From Vulcanococcus limneticus LL (GTDB taxonomy: Bacteria; Cyanobacteriota; Cyanobacteriia; PCC-6307; Cyanobiaceae): 64,000 nucleotides of DNA. The notes beneath the pieces were generated by a model. That model was not told where the DNA came from and made no database searches. It saw only the letters and a program-made list of their open reading frames with translations. This document shows, piece after piece, positions 50,439 to 58,515 of this stretch (the first letter of the stretch is position 1; each line of letters begins with the position of its first letter). The position numbers and the translations under genes are program-made. The stretch covers positions 1-64,000 of the forward strand of contig NZ_NQLA01000006.1 of assembly GCF_002252705.1 (NCBI RefSeq), read 5' to 3'.

Positions 50439-52781
50439 CTAGTCCTGGCTGGTTTGCTGCCAGCGGGGATGCAACAGGGAGCCTGGGCCCGTGGGTCCAG
50501 GCTCCCTCGGCAGGCTGAACAGGTAGCCCTGGAAGCGGTCGCAGCCGTAGTCGCGCAAGCGGTGCCACTGCTCCTCCGTTTCGATTCCTTCGGCAACAAC
50601 ATCCATCCCCAGCGACTGGCACAGACTCACAACTGAGCGAATGACGGCGTCGTCGTTGGGGTTGGAGAGAAACCTCTGCACGTAGCTCTTGTCGATCTTC
50701 ACTTCCTTGAATGGCAGTTGGCGTAGATAGCTGATCGAGGAGTAGCCCGTGCCGAAATCGTCGAGGGAGAATTCCACGCCATGATCGCGTAGGTGGTTCA
50801 TGCGTTCGGTGACTTTGTCGAGATCGTCCATTATTGTCGCCTCTGTGATTTCTAGCTTGAGTCGCAGGCTCTCGATGCCTGCATCCTGCAATTGCTGCAG
50901 GGTGCGTTCCACGAATTGTGGATGTAGAAACTGGTTGGGGCTCAGGTTCACGGAGATACGGAAGTCTGCTGGAAGTTCCGCGCTCCACTGCCGCAGCACA
51001 GCGCCCACGCGCATCAGGCTCCACTCGCCGATCGTGTGAATCAGGCCTGAATCCTCGGCGATGGCAATGAAGTCATCGGGTTTCACTACCGGGCCCCCCG
51101 AGCGAGGCCAGCGCAACAGCGCCTCGGCCCCGCTGAGAATCCCCGCGCCATTGACGATGCCCTGGAGGTGCAGGGCCAGCTCCTGTTGCTCGATGGAGGT
51201 GCGCAGCTCCTGCTCCAGCCGCACTCGACGGGTGACCTGTTCCTGCATGTGCGTGTTGAACACCCGCACCGTTGCCCGTCCTGCTCCCTTGGACTCGTAG
51301 AGCGCCACATCGGCATGTTGCATCAGGTCCGAGGCCGTGGCGCTGCGGTGGTCGATCACGGCCACCCCGATGCTGGCGCTGTGATGGCTGATGCCCACAT
51401 CCAACTGGTAGGGCTGGCTCAGCTGGTCAAGGATCTCCTCGGCCACCCCCCGGGCCCTCGCCTGCGCAGTCTGCAGGTCCTGGCCGAGGGCATGGAGCAC
51501 CACCATGAATTCATCGCCGCCCAGCCGTGCCACCAGATCGTTGTTGCGCAGGCGCTGGCGCAGGCGCTGGCCGACGATGCGCAACATCTGATCACCGGCG
51601 GCATGGCCGTAGGTGTCGTTGAGAGTCTTGAAACCGTCCAGATCGATCATCACCAGAGCCATCCGCTGCCCTGTGGTCTGGAAGCTGGCGATCGCTCCCG
51701 GCAGCTGATCCATCAGGCCGCGGCGGTTGGGTAGTTCGGTGAGGTCGTCGTAGAAGGCGAGGCGGTGCACGTGCGCCTCATGCCGCTTGCGCTCGGTGAG
51801 GTCCAGGATCGTGCCTGAGAACCGGACCGCCTGGCCCTGGTCATCGTGGCTCACGGTGCCCCGCACCAGCACCGGCAGGGCGCGGCCATCCTTGCGGCAC
51901 AGTTCCATCTCCTGTTCGAGTGTGTCAGCGCCTTGCCCCTCCAGGGCCTGTCTCAGGTTCCGTTCGAAGCGGTCGCGATCCGAGGGCTGGATGCATTCCA
52001 GCCAGAAACCCTCGCGCAGCTGCGGTTCACGGCTCTCGCCGCCGAGCATGGCGATCCAGCGGCTCGACACCAGGCAGAGATTGCTGCTGAGATCCCAGTC
52101 CCACCAGCCGTCGTTGGTGCCCTGCAGCACACGCAGCAGACGTTCCTCGGAATCCTTGAGCTCCTGCAGCCGCAGGTCGAGCAGATCGTGGAAGCGGCGT
52201 ATCTCGAGGTGGGCGGCGAAGCGTTCGGCCACCTGGGTGAGCACCGCCAGCGTCTCGTTGCTGATGGGGTCAAACATGCCGGACAGGGTGACGGTGTTGG
52301 CCGCCATCACCACACCGATGCATTGGTTCTCGCCGTTGATGCAGCGGCAGATCAGCACATCGCAGAGGTCGCTCTGGGCAAGCAGCGGGATCTCTGCGGC
52401 ATCGGCCCGGATGGTTTCGTGGGTCTCGTGAGCCAGTAGCCGATCGAGTAGCTCCAGGCTGAGATGCCGCCAGTCCTTGCCCTCGAGGTCAAGGCCGCAG
52501 GCGGAATGGTCAACCACCTGGCGCCCACTCAGCTCCCAGACAACACCAATGGCCATATCCAGCACATCGGGGATGGTCTCCGCGAAGACCTGAAGGCCAT
52601 GCCCCCCCTGCTGCAGGGAGAGCAGCGTATTGGAGATCCGGTTGAGTCGGGTGAGTTGGGCGATCTGCCGGTCGAAGCTGGTGCGTACGGCGATCAGCTC
52701 CTGTTGCAGGCGGATGTAATCCGTGCTGTGGAAAGCCCGCGGTCCCCTGGCCTGGGGTGACGGCAGTGATTCGGACACCAT
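50439..52781 (-). CDS. GAF-like/PAS GGDEF-EAL cyclic di-GMP turnover protein
   Basis: A 780-residue soluble protein. Residues 35-200 form a GAF-like sensor region, and residues about 215-330 a PAS/PAC domain (NDGWWDWDLSSN, ending FSGTILDLTERKRHE). The GGDEF domain carries an intact RLGGDEFMVV (about residue 420). The EAL domain has intact GAEALLRW (about 552), ISVNLSPNQF, LKLEITEAT, FSLDDFGTGYSSISYL, VKIDKSYV and VVAEGIETEEQ. Both cyclase and phosphodiesterase residues are present, so either activity is possible. The start overlaps the FIST gene stop (ATGA). Confidence 0.92.
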   Translation of the reverse strand: MVSESLPSPQARGPRAFHSTDYIRLQQELIAVRTSFDRQIAQLTRLNRISNTLLSLQQGGHGLQVFAETIPDVLDMAIGVVWELSGRQVVDHSACGLDLEGKDWRHLSLELLDRLLAHETHETIRADAAEIPLLAQSDLCDVLICRCINGENQCIGVVMAANTVTLSGMFDPISNETLAVLTQVAERFAAHLEIRRFHDLLDLRLQELKDSEERLLRVLQGTNDGWWDWDLSSNLCLVSSRWIAMLGGESREPQLREGFWLECIQPSDRDRFERNLRQALEGQGADTLEQEMELCRKDGRALPVLVRGTVSHDDQGQAVRFSGTILDLTERKRHEAHVHRLAFYDDLTELPNRRGLMDQLPGAIASFQTTGQRMALVMIDLDGFKTLNDTYGHAAGDQMLRIVGQRLRQRLRNNDLVARLGGDEFMVVLHALGQDLQTAQARARGVAEEILDQLSQPYQLDVGISHHSASIGVAVIDHRSATASDLMQHADVALYESKGAGRATVRVFNTHMQEQVTRRVRLEQELRTSIEQQELALHLQGIVNGAGILSGAEALLRWPRSGGPVVKPDDFIAIAEDSGLIHTIGEWSLMRVGAVLRQWSAELPADFRISVNLSPNQFLHPQFVERTLQQLQDAGIESLRLKLEITEATIMDDLDKVTERMNHLRDHGVEFSLDDFGTGYSSISYLRQLPFKEVKIDKSYVQRFLSNPNDDAVIRSVVSLCQSLGMDVVAEGIETEEQWHRLRDYGCDRFQGYLFSLPREPGPTGPGSLLHPRWQQTSQD

Positions 52782-53998
52782 CAGCTGCCGTCGGCACCGT
52801 TGCGGCGGTAGAGTGCCGCCAGGGCCGTGGTGTAGTTGTGATAGGCGTTGCGGCCGCCCAGTCGAGCGTACTCGCCGAATCCATACATGCCGAGCCACGG
52901 TGGCACTGCTCCTTCGTGGGTGAAGGGCTCCTGCATGAGGTGAACCAGCTCTTCCTTCATCACCCGGGCGAACAGGCGACGGCCCCGTGCCAGGCAGTCG
53001 GCATGGAAGACGGCCACAGGTGTGCGCCCTGGCTGGCGTGAGTCCATCGCCTGCAACATCCGCTCCATGTCGCTGAAGATCCGCTCCTCATCGCGCACGG
53101 TGAGCCAGAGGTCGGTCCCCTCCGCGCAGGCTGTGGCGTAGATGATCTCACCCTGCTCCGAGTGGTGAGTCACCGCGCGAAGGATGTGGTCGTTGCCGTA
53201 TTCCGCGGCCAGGGCGACAGGCAGAGCTTCGGCCAGAGCACCGATCGGGATCGTGTCGGCCTCCCGGGCTTCAGGCGGCAGGCCCAGGCGTTCGAGGAAC
53301 ACCGGCCAGGCCGCTTGGCCGTTCAGCTCGATGATGCGGTTGCCTTCGCGGCGGGTGACCCGCAGGGGCGTCCCCACGGCCACGAAACCGTGACTGGCCT
53401 GGGTCTCGACCTCCAGGCTGGGATCCCAGATGCCCACCGCGAAGGCGGCGTGCTTGTAGAGCTGCCCGTCGATGCACTGGAAGGTGGCCACGCCCTGCAT
53501 CTGGTCGGATGAGGTGGCTCCGAAGATCACCACATCGGGCCCGAGCACCGACTCGATGCCGGCGATCAGTTGGTCGTTGGCGATATCGATGCCGGAGGCG
53601 AGCAGGTAGAGCATGTGCACCGGCCGAGGCGCTGCCAGCAGGCCCTCGGCCAGCTCGACCCCCTTGGCGTAGGAGCTGGAGCCGAACAGGCCGTCGACGT
53701 GGCTGATGCAGGCTCCCTCGCCATGGATGGCCATCAGGGCGATGTCGTGCATGGACTCACCCGGACCATCCCGTCCGACCACGCCGGCGCAGGACGCCCC
53801 CAGCACCCGGGTGCCGGGGCATTCCGCCTGAATCGCCGCCGACAGTTTGGCGAGGTCGTGGCCGACGGCGGCATTGAACAGCACCAGGTCGGGGCTGCCC
53901 CGGCGCTCGATCCCCGCCAGTTCCAGGGCCTCAAGCACCGCCCGCTGGGTATTCACGGAGCGGGTGTTGCCGGAGCAGAAGCTAAGCATGGCGCCCAT
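52781..53998 (-). CDS. FIST N- and C-domain sensor protein
   Basis: A 405-residue protein with an N-terminal FIST domain (VLFNAAVGHDLAKLSAAIQ, VLGASCAGVVGRDGPGESMHDIALMAI, VIFGATSSDQMQG) and a FIST-C domain (IPIGALAEALPVALAAEYGNDHIL to VAVFHADCLARGRRLFAR). FIST domains are proposed small-ligand sensors (possibly amino acids) found alongside signalling outputs. The only partner here is the coupled GGDEF-EAL protein, so it probably controls it. Start ATG 53998, alternative ATG 53989. It diverges from rplJ. Confidence 0.9.
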   Translation of the reverse strand: MGAMLSFCSGNTRSVNTQRAVLEALELAGIERRGSPDLVLFNAAVGHDLAKLSAAIQAECPGTRVLGASCAGVVGRDGPGESMHDIALMAIHGEGACISHVDGLFGSSSYAKGVELAEGLLAAPRPVHMLYLLASGIDIANDQLIAGIESVLGPDVVIFGATSSDQMQGVATFQCIDGQLYKHAAFAVGIWDPSLEVETQASHGFVAVGTPLRVTRREGNRIIELNGQAAWPVFLERLGLPPEAREADTIPIGALAEALPVALAAEYGNDHILRAVTHHSEQGEIIYATACAEGTDLWLTVRDEERIFSDMERMLQAMDSRQPGRTPVAVFHADCLARGRRLFARVMKEELVHLMQEPFTHEGAVPPWLGMYGFGEYARLGGRNAYHNYTTALAALYRRNGADGS

Positions 53999-54015
53999 CG
54001 GCGACAGTGAGGCTC

Positions 54016-54043
54016 AACCTAAATTGGCTGGCCGTGGCCAGCC
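54016..54043 (-). promoter_or_regulatory. FIST-gene promoter with operator-like palindrome
   Basis: On the minus strand TAGGTT (54021-54016) is a plausible -10. Directly upstream, at the -35 region, is GGCTGGCC-GT-GGCCAGCC (54026-54043), a perfect 8+8 inverted repeat. The position suits a repressor or activator dimer controlling the FIST-GGDEF-EAL pair. Confidence 0.45.
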
Positions 54044-54107
54044 TACGGATAGGGGGAATGGCCATGGGGTAGCTTAAGGGACTGGATTCGTCCAGAAGGG
54101 CACGCGC

Positions 54108-54240
54108 CCGACCCCAGACAGCAGGTCAGTCCAGCGGGATTTCCCTCCGGGCCGTAAACCCTGCCGAGGTGCACGCGAGAGCTTCATTCCCTCCGGCGGA
54201 GCAGCCCTGCGGCTTCCCTGCTGGAACGGTTCCCGAGCAT
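54108..54240 (+). ncRNA. L10 leader (rplJ 5' UTR autoregulatory RNA)
   Basis: AGACAGCAGG (54116-54125) pairs through GCAGG with CCTGC in CCTGCCGAGGT (54160-54170), with a GC-rich arm between. The AGACAGCAGG / CCTGCCGAGG pair is the conserved kink-turn region of L10 leaders, bound by L10(L12)4 to repress rplJL. A downstream GC-rich arm (about 54189-54225) could be the regulatory hairpin. The boundaries are approximate. Confidence 0.7.
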
Positions 54241-54357
54241 GCAGCGGCCTCGAGCCTGAGCAGCGGCAGTCTGACTGCCCCAGCGGCCCCTTCCCAGGGG
54301 CGATCAGGTGTCCAGGGCCGCGTACCCCGCTTGTTCCCCCGATCCGTTCCACTTCCT

Positions 54358-54891
54358 ATGGGCCGCACGCTGGAGAGCAAGCAACAGATCGTCGAAGAGC
54401 TCAAGGGGCTCCTCGGTGAGGCCGAACTGGCGCTGGTCCTTGATTTCAAGGGCCTGTCCATCAAGGAGATGTCTGATCTGCGGACCCGTCTGCAGGCCAG
54501 CAACGGTGTGTGCAAGGTGACCAAAAACACCTTGATGCGCCGCGCCATTGATGGCAACGACGCCTGGTCGAATCTCGATTCCCTGCTCACTGGCACCAAC
54601 GCCTTCGTCCTGGTCAAGGGCGATATCGGCGCTGCCGTGAAGGCCGTCCAGTCCTTCCAGAAGGACACGAAGAAGTCTGAGGTGAAGGGTGGCCTTTTCG
54701 AAGGTCAGATCCTCTCCCAGTCCGACATCAAGGCCATCGGGGACCTGCCCTCCAAGGAGGTGCTGCTGGCCCAGATCGCCGGTGCGATCAACGCCGTGGC
54801 CACCAAGGTTGCTGTGGGCATCAACGAGATTCCCTCCGGTCTTGCCCGGGCGCTCAAGCAGCACGCCGATGGCGAAGGCAGCGCCAACTGA
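54358..54891 (+). CDS. rplJ: 50S ribosomal protein uL10
   Basis: A 177-residue L10. [36 protein letters not shown] and [12 protein letters not shown] are typical, and the C-terminal helices that bind L7/L12 dimers include [14 protein letters not shown] and GLARALKQ. It has its own leader and probably its own promoter, separated from rplA by the inserted signalling genes. Confidence 0.97.
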   Translation: MGRTLESKQQIVEELKGLLGEAELALVLDFKGLSIKEMSDLRTRLQASNGVCKVTKNTLMRRAIDGNDAWSNLDSLLTGTNAFVLVKGDIGAAVKAVQSFQKDTKKSEVKGGLFEGQILSQSDIKAIGDLPSKEVLLAQIAGAINAVATKVAVGINEIPSGLARALKQHADGEGSAN

Positions 54892-54965
54892 GGCCTGCCC
54901 CACCCGTCGAGCCGCCCGAGCTCAACCGATCACTGTCCATACAGATCTGTTGCTGATTCCCAACC

Positions 54966-55349
54966 ATGTCCGCTACCACTGACCAGATCCTCGAGCAGCT
55001 GAAGACCCTCTCCCTGCTGGAAGCTTCCGAGCTCGTCAAGCAGATCGAAGAGGCCTTTGGTGTGTCCGCCGCCGCCTCCGCTGGCGTCGTCGTGGCCGCC
55101 GCTCCCGCCGCTGCCGCCGAGGCCGCTGAGGAGAAGACCGAATTCGACGCCATCCTCGATGGTTTCGATGCCGCCGCCAAGATCAAGGTGCTGAAGGCCG
55201 TCCGCGAGGCCACCGGCCTGGGTCTGGGCGAAGCCAAGGCCCTGGTGGAAGGTGCCCCCACCCCCATCAAGGAAGGCATCTCCAAGGCCGATGCCGAAGC
55301 CATCAAGAAGTCCGTGGAAGAGGCCGGCGGCAAGGTCACCATCAAGTGA
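54966..55349 (+). CDS. rplL: 50S ribosomal protein bL12 (L7/L12)
   Basis: A 127-residue L7/L12: an N-terminal dimerisation helix ([22 protein letters not shown]), an Ala-rich hinge, and the factor-binding C-terminal domain ([23 protein letters not shown]). Cotranscribed with rplJ. Confidence 0.98.
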   Translation: MSATTDQILEQLKTLSLLEASELVKQIEEAFGVSAAASAGVVVAAAPAAAAEAAEEKTEFDAILDGFDAAAKIKVLKAVREATGLGLGEAKALVEGAPTPIKEGISKADAEAIKKSVEEAGGKVTIK

Positions 55350-55420
55350 TCGCCGCGGAGTGGCACCAGGCCCAAGGGGCCCGGCGCCACCCCAGCCCTT
55401 CCGGACCCTGGTCCCACCGC

Positions 55421-55447
55421 AGCCGGCCCCACTGGGGCCGGCTTTTT
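55421..55447 (+). terminator. Intrinsic terminator of rplJL
   Basis: AGCCGGCCCC (55421-55430), loop ACT, GGGGCCGGCT (55434-55443), followed by a T-run to 55447. It is a 10-bp perfect stem. Confidence 0.85.
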
Positions 55448-55508
55448 GCTGACAACGCTCCCAAGGGAGAGCGACGCCAGGGGCAGCGATGCCCAAGGAT
55501 AGGCAGGC

Positions 55509-55536
55509 AAAAAAAAGCCCCGCCGAAGGCAGGGCT
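55509..55536 (-). terminator. Intrinsic terminator on the minus strand
   Basis: On the minus strand AGCCCTGCC, loop TTC, GGCGGGGCT is followed by a run of seven to eight T. It ends the DUF3747 transcript (as a 187-nt 3' UTR) or a small RNA lying between. Confidence 0.85.
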
Positions 55537-55578
55537 CTGAGCCGGAACTCTTCTGGGAGTCTGTCCTCGTTTCGACCC

Positions 55579-55628
55579 CGGAAGTGGGTTCCGCACTCCT
55601 CACACGCTTAGACCATAACCCGGTCTGA
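55579..55628 (+). ncRNA. Possible Yfr1-like small RNA
   Basis: A hairpin CGGAA-GTGGG-TTCCG (55579-55593) is followed by ACTCCTCACAC (55595-55605) and a second hairpin TTAGACC-ATAACCC-GGTCTGA (55608-55628). An unpaired ACUCCUCACAC between two stem-loops is the hallmark of the cyanobacterial riboregulator Yfr1. Against this, the 3' hairpin lacks the U-tail, no promoter is evident, and Yfr1 usually lies beside guaB and trxA. Confidence 0.3.
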
Positions 55629-55722
55629 AGGGAGGGGGAAGGGGGAGGAGGGCCGCTGCTGCAACTGTCCCGCTTCGCTGGCCTGCAGGGGGTGGCTGGC
55701 CGCGCAGCGGCGCCCCGGCCTC

Positions 55723-56469
55723 TCACTCCCGGAAGGGGATCACCTGCAGCGGCACGGGACCGCTGGCCAGGGCCCTGTCCGAGAAGTCGCCAGCCCCAGG
55801 TAGGCCGGGAGCCGTGGCGGGACCCAGGCCGGCCCGGCGGCTGGCGCCGAAGCGACCGTCGCCCGGGCGGCCGTCACCGTTGCTGCCATCACTGCCGCTG
55901 CTGGCGGCGATCAGCTGACCCAGGGGCGTGGCGTTGGCGAAGTACACGTGATTGAGGGTCTGGCGGCCGTAGACGCGGCGCTGCAGCTCCCAGCCCGGCT
56001 CCAGCGTCAGGCCCACGAAACCGTCACGATCGCGCAGGGTCACGGTTCCCCGGCCGACCAGCAGCTCGGTGGGGTTCTCCGGAGTCATGGCCAGCAGCTG
56101 CAGGGTGCTGCCCTGCTGGCTGAGCCGCAGCCGGTAGGTGGTGCCCAGATCCTGCTGGCCCACCCGTAGCGAATAGCCGTTGCTGTCCAGATAGCGGCTG
56201 CAGATGCCCGTGTAGTCGAAGCGGTTCAGGGCCGGATCGATCAGGCCATCGGCCCGCGGTTCCCAGCAGCGTGGCGTGGCGGCGATCTGCTCGAGAACCA
56301 GCAGGTTCCAGTCGCTGCGGCCGACCGGCCTGGCCAGCACGGCGAAGCGGGCGCTGTCGATCGCACGGCTGTCGAACAGGGCGGCGGCTACGCCCCGATC
56401 CTGGAGCGTGAGGGCAGTCCCGGCGGCGAGGGCCGAGAGCCCGAGCCACGGGAGGTAGGTTCGCTGCAT
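55723..56469 (-). CDS. DUF3747 domain secreted protein
   Basis: A 248-residue protein with a signal peptide ([16 protein letters not shown]). The cyanobacterial DUF3747 signature follows: [56 protein letters not shown] and [15 protein letters not shown]. Two conserved cysteines could form a disulfide. The C-terminal 50 residues are Gly/Ser/Ala-rich. Likely extracytoplasmic; function unknown. It is divergent from rnhA. Confidence 0.85.
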   Translation of the reverse strand: MQRTYLPWLGLSALAAGTALTLQDRGVAAALFDSRAIDSARFAVLARPVGRSDWNLLVLEQIAATPRCWEPRADGLIDPALNRFDYTGICSRYLDSNGYSLRVGQQDLGTTYRLRLSQQGSTLQLLAMTPENPTELLVGRGTVTLRDRDGFVGLTLEPGWELQRRVYGRQTLNHVYFANATPLGQLIAASSGSDGSNGDGRPGDGRFGASRRAGLGPATAPGLPGAGDFSDRALASGPVPLQVIPFRE

Positions 56470-56519
56470 GGGTCAGGCTCCAAGGCGTCTCATTGTCAAT
56501 GGTTTGTACCGGATTTCGG

Positions 56520-57335
56520 ATGGTCAGCCCAGTGGCCACTGACCAGTCCGCCGAGCCGGCCCAGGCCCCGCGGGTGGTGGCGGCCGCCTGTGACGGCGCC
56601 TGTAGTGGCAACCCCGGCCCCGGCGGTTGGGGCTGCCTGCTGCGATTCGAAGACGGCACGGTGCAGGAGTTCGGCGGTGCTGACCCGGCCACCACCAACA
56701 ACCGCATGGAGCTCACCGCGGCCCTGACGGTGCTCCAGAAGCTCAAGCAGCTGCCGCTCCACCCCGACCTGGCGATCCGTACGGACAGCAAATATCTGAT
56801 CGACGGCTTCAGCAAGTGGATGCCGGGCTGGAAGCGCAAGGGCTGGCGCACGGCATCCGGCGGCCCCGTGCTCAACCGCGACCTCTGGGAAGCTCTGGAT
56901 GCGGCCCGGCTTCCAGCCGTGCCCTTCCGCTACGTGAGGGGCCACAGCGGCGACCCCGACAACGACCGCTGCGACGCCATCGCGGTGGCCTTTTCCAAAG
57001 GGGGGCGGCCGACCCTGGCCAAGACCAGTTCCTCCACAACCACGCCGGCCGCCGAGCCCGCCTTGCCTGAGGCGGCGGAGCCAGCCCCGCCCGCCCTGCA
57101 GCAGCTGCTGACGCGGCTGGAGCTGGCAGACCGGCTGGCGGCCGGCGGCTATGGCCTCAGCCTGGTGGAGCTGGCCCAGCTGGTGCAGATGCCGCTGCGG
57201 ACCCTGGAGGCCCGCCAGGGCCCCTGGCCCTGGCGCGACTGGCGGGTGCTGCCCGCCGGCGAGGGCCGCTGGCGCCTGGAGCGTGAGGCGGCAGGATCGG
57301 GGTGCGCGACCAGCGAGGACCTGGCCCATGGCTGA
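56520..57335 (+). CDS. rnhA: Ribonuclease HI with C-terminal extension
   Basis: RNase HI cleaves RNA in RNA-DNA hybrids. All catalytic residues are present: D in [19 protein letters not shown] in [13 protein letters not shown] in [11 protein letters not shown], and H/D in [16 protein letters not shown]. After residue 165 there is an extra region of about 105 residues: a Pro/Ala linker, then a small helical module ([20 protein letters not shown] to WRLERE) not found in E. coli RNase HI. Start ATG 56520; ATG 56499 and TTG 56493 are alternatives. It overlaps pyrD by 8 nt. Confidence 0.92.
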   Translation: MVSPVATDQSAEPAQAPRVVAAACDGACSGNPGPGGWGCLLRFEDGTVQEFGGADPATTNNRMELTAALTVLQKLKQLPLHPDLAIRTDSKYLIDGFSKWMPGWKRKGWRTASGGPVLNRDLWEALDAARLPAVPFRYVRGHSGDPDNDRCDAIAVAFSKGGRPTLAKTSSSTTTPAAEPALPEAAEPAPPALQQLLTRLELADRLAAGGYGLSLVELAQLVQMPLRTLEARQGPWPWRDWRVLPAGEGRWRLEREAAGSGCATSEDLAHG

Positions 57336-58485
57336 GGGCACCGGCAGCCTCTACCGCCGCTTCGTGGGCCCCCTGCTGGCCCAGGACGAGGGCGCCGACG
57401 CCGAGCAGCTCAGCCAGCTGACGTTGACGCTGCTGGGCCAGGCCTCGCTGCGGCGCGGCTGGCCGCTGGTGGCCGGCAGCCTGGCGGGCCTCGGCGCCGA
57501 GCTGCAGCGGCACGACCTGCGCCTGGAGCAGACCCTGTTCGGCTGTCGCTTCCCCAACCCCGTGGGGCTGGCGGCGGGCTTCGATAAGAGCGCCGTGGCG
57601 GCCGGCATCTGGCACCTGTTCGGCTTCGGCTTTGCCGAGCTGGGCACGGTCACCTGGCACGCCCAGCCCGGCAACCCCCGGCCCCGCCTGTTCCGCCTGG
57701 CGGCCGAGCGGGCGGCCCTGAACCGCATGGGCTTCAACAACGGCGGTGCCGTGGCGGCCCGCCGCACCCTGGAGCGCCAGGGCCTGCCCCCGGCTGGGCA
57801 GCGCCCGGCTGTGCTGGGGATCAACTTCGGCAAGTCGAAGATCACGCCGCTGGAGCTCGCCGCCGACGACTACGCCTCCTCCCTGGAGCTGCTGGCGCCG
57901 CTGGCGGACTATGCGGTGATCAACGTGAGTTCGCCGAACACGCCGGGGCTGCGGGAGCTGCAGGACGAGACCCAGCTGCGGCGCCTGGTGGAGCGGCTGC
58001 GGCGGTTGCCGGCCTGCCCGCCGCTGCTGGTGAAGATCGCGCCGGATCTGGAGGACGACGCCATCGACACCATCGCCCGCCTGGCCTACGAGGAGGGGCT
58101 GGCCGGGGTGGTTGCCGTGAACACCAGCCTCAACCGCCTGGGTCTGGAATCCCGCCGCCTGGTCCAGACCGGCCGCACGCTGGCCGAGGAGGCCGGTGGC
58201 CTCAGTGGGGCGCCGCTGCGGGCCAGGGCCCTGGAGGTGATCCGTCGCCTCCGGGCCACGGCCGGCCCCTCCCTGCCCCTGATCGGCGTGGGCGGCATCG
58301 ACTCGCCCGAGGTGGCCTGGGAGCGGATCGTGGCCGGCGCCTCGCTGGTTCAGCTCTACACCGGCTGGATCTACCGGGGCCCAGAGCTGGTGCCGGCGAT
58401 CCTGGAGGGCCTGCTGGGCCAGCTCGATCAGCACGGCTTCCGCAGCATCGGCGAGGCGGTGGGCAGCGGAGCGCCTTGGCGCTGA
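57328..58485 (+). CDS. pyrD: Dihydroorotate dehydrogenase (quinone), class 2
   Basis: Oxidises dihydroorotate to orotate with quinone as acceptor at the membrane. The 385-residue class 2 enzyme has the N-terminal helical tunnel region, then [64 protein letters not shown] (catalytic serine), VKIAPDL and the FMN-phosphate loop [16 protein letters not shown]. Coupled to rnhA. Confidence 0.95.
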   Translation: MAEGTGSLYRRFVGPLLAQDEGADAEQLSQLTLTLLGQASLRRGWPLVAGSLAGLGAELQRHDLRLEQTLFGCRFPNPVGLAAGFDKSAVAAGIWHLFGFGFAELGTVTWHAQPGNPRPRLFRLAAERAALNRMGFNNGGAVAARRTLERQGLPPAGQRPAVLGINFGKSKITPLELAADDYASSLELLAPLADYAVINVSSPNTPGLRELQDETQLRRLVERLRRLPACPPLLVKIAPDLEDDAIDTIARLAYEEGLAGVVAVNTSLNRLGLESRRLVQTGRTLAEEAGGLSGAPLRARALEVIRRLRATAGPSLPLIGVGGIDSPEVAWERIVAGASLVQLYTGWIYRGPELVPAILEGLLGQLDQHGFRSIGEAVGSGAPWR

Positions 58486-58515
58486 GCGGCCGGGCCCGAT
58501 ACCCTGCGCACACTT

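Larger units (their letters stand above)
53999..54357. other. Divergent regulatory interval between the FIST gene and rplJ
   Basis: No gene is present. It holds a possible FIST -10 (TAGGTT on the minus strand, 54016-54021), an 18-bp palindrome (54026-54043), a possible rplJ -10 (TAGCTT, 54070-54075) and the L10 leader. Confidence 0.6.
55350..55722. other. Convergent interval after rplL
   Basis: This 373-bp stretch holds the rplL terminator (55421-55447), a minus-strand terminator (55509-55536), an ACTCCTCACAC motif between two small hairpins (55579-55628) and a G-run tract (55630-55652). No protein gene is credible. Confidence 0.6.

Noticed and set aside
55608-55628. A 5-7 bp stem with a 7-nt loop resembling a tRNA anticodon arm
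   Set aside because: There is no matching acceptor stem, D arm or T arm with GTTCGA nearby, and the loop does not give a usual anticodon.
55500-55722. Part of a split or permuted tmRNA, as known in picocyanobacteria
   Set aside because: No tag-peptide reading frame and no tRNA-like acceptor with a T-loop were found in the interval.
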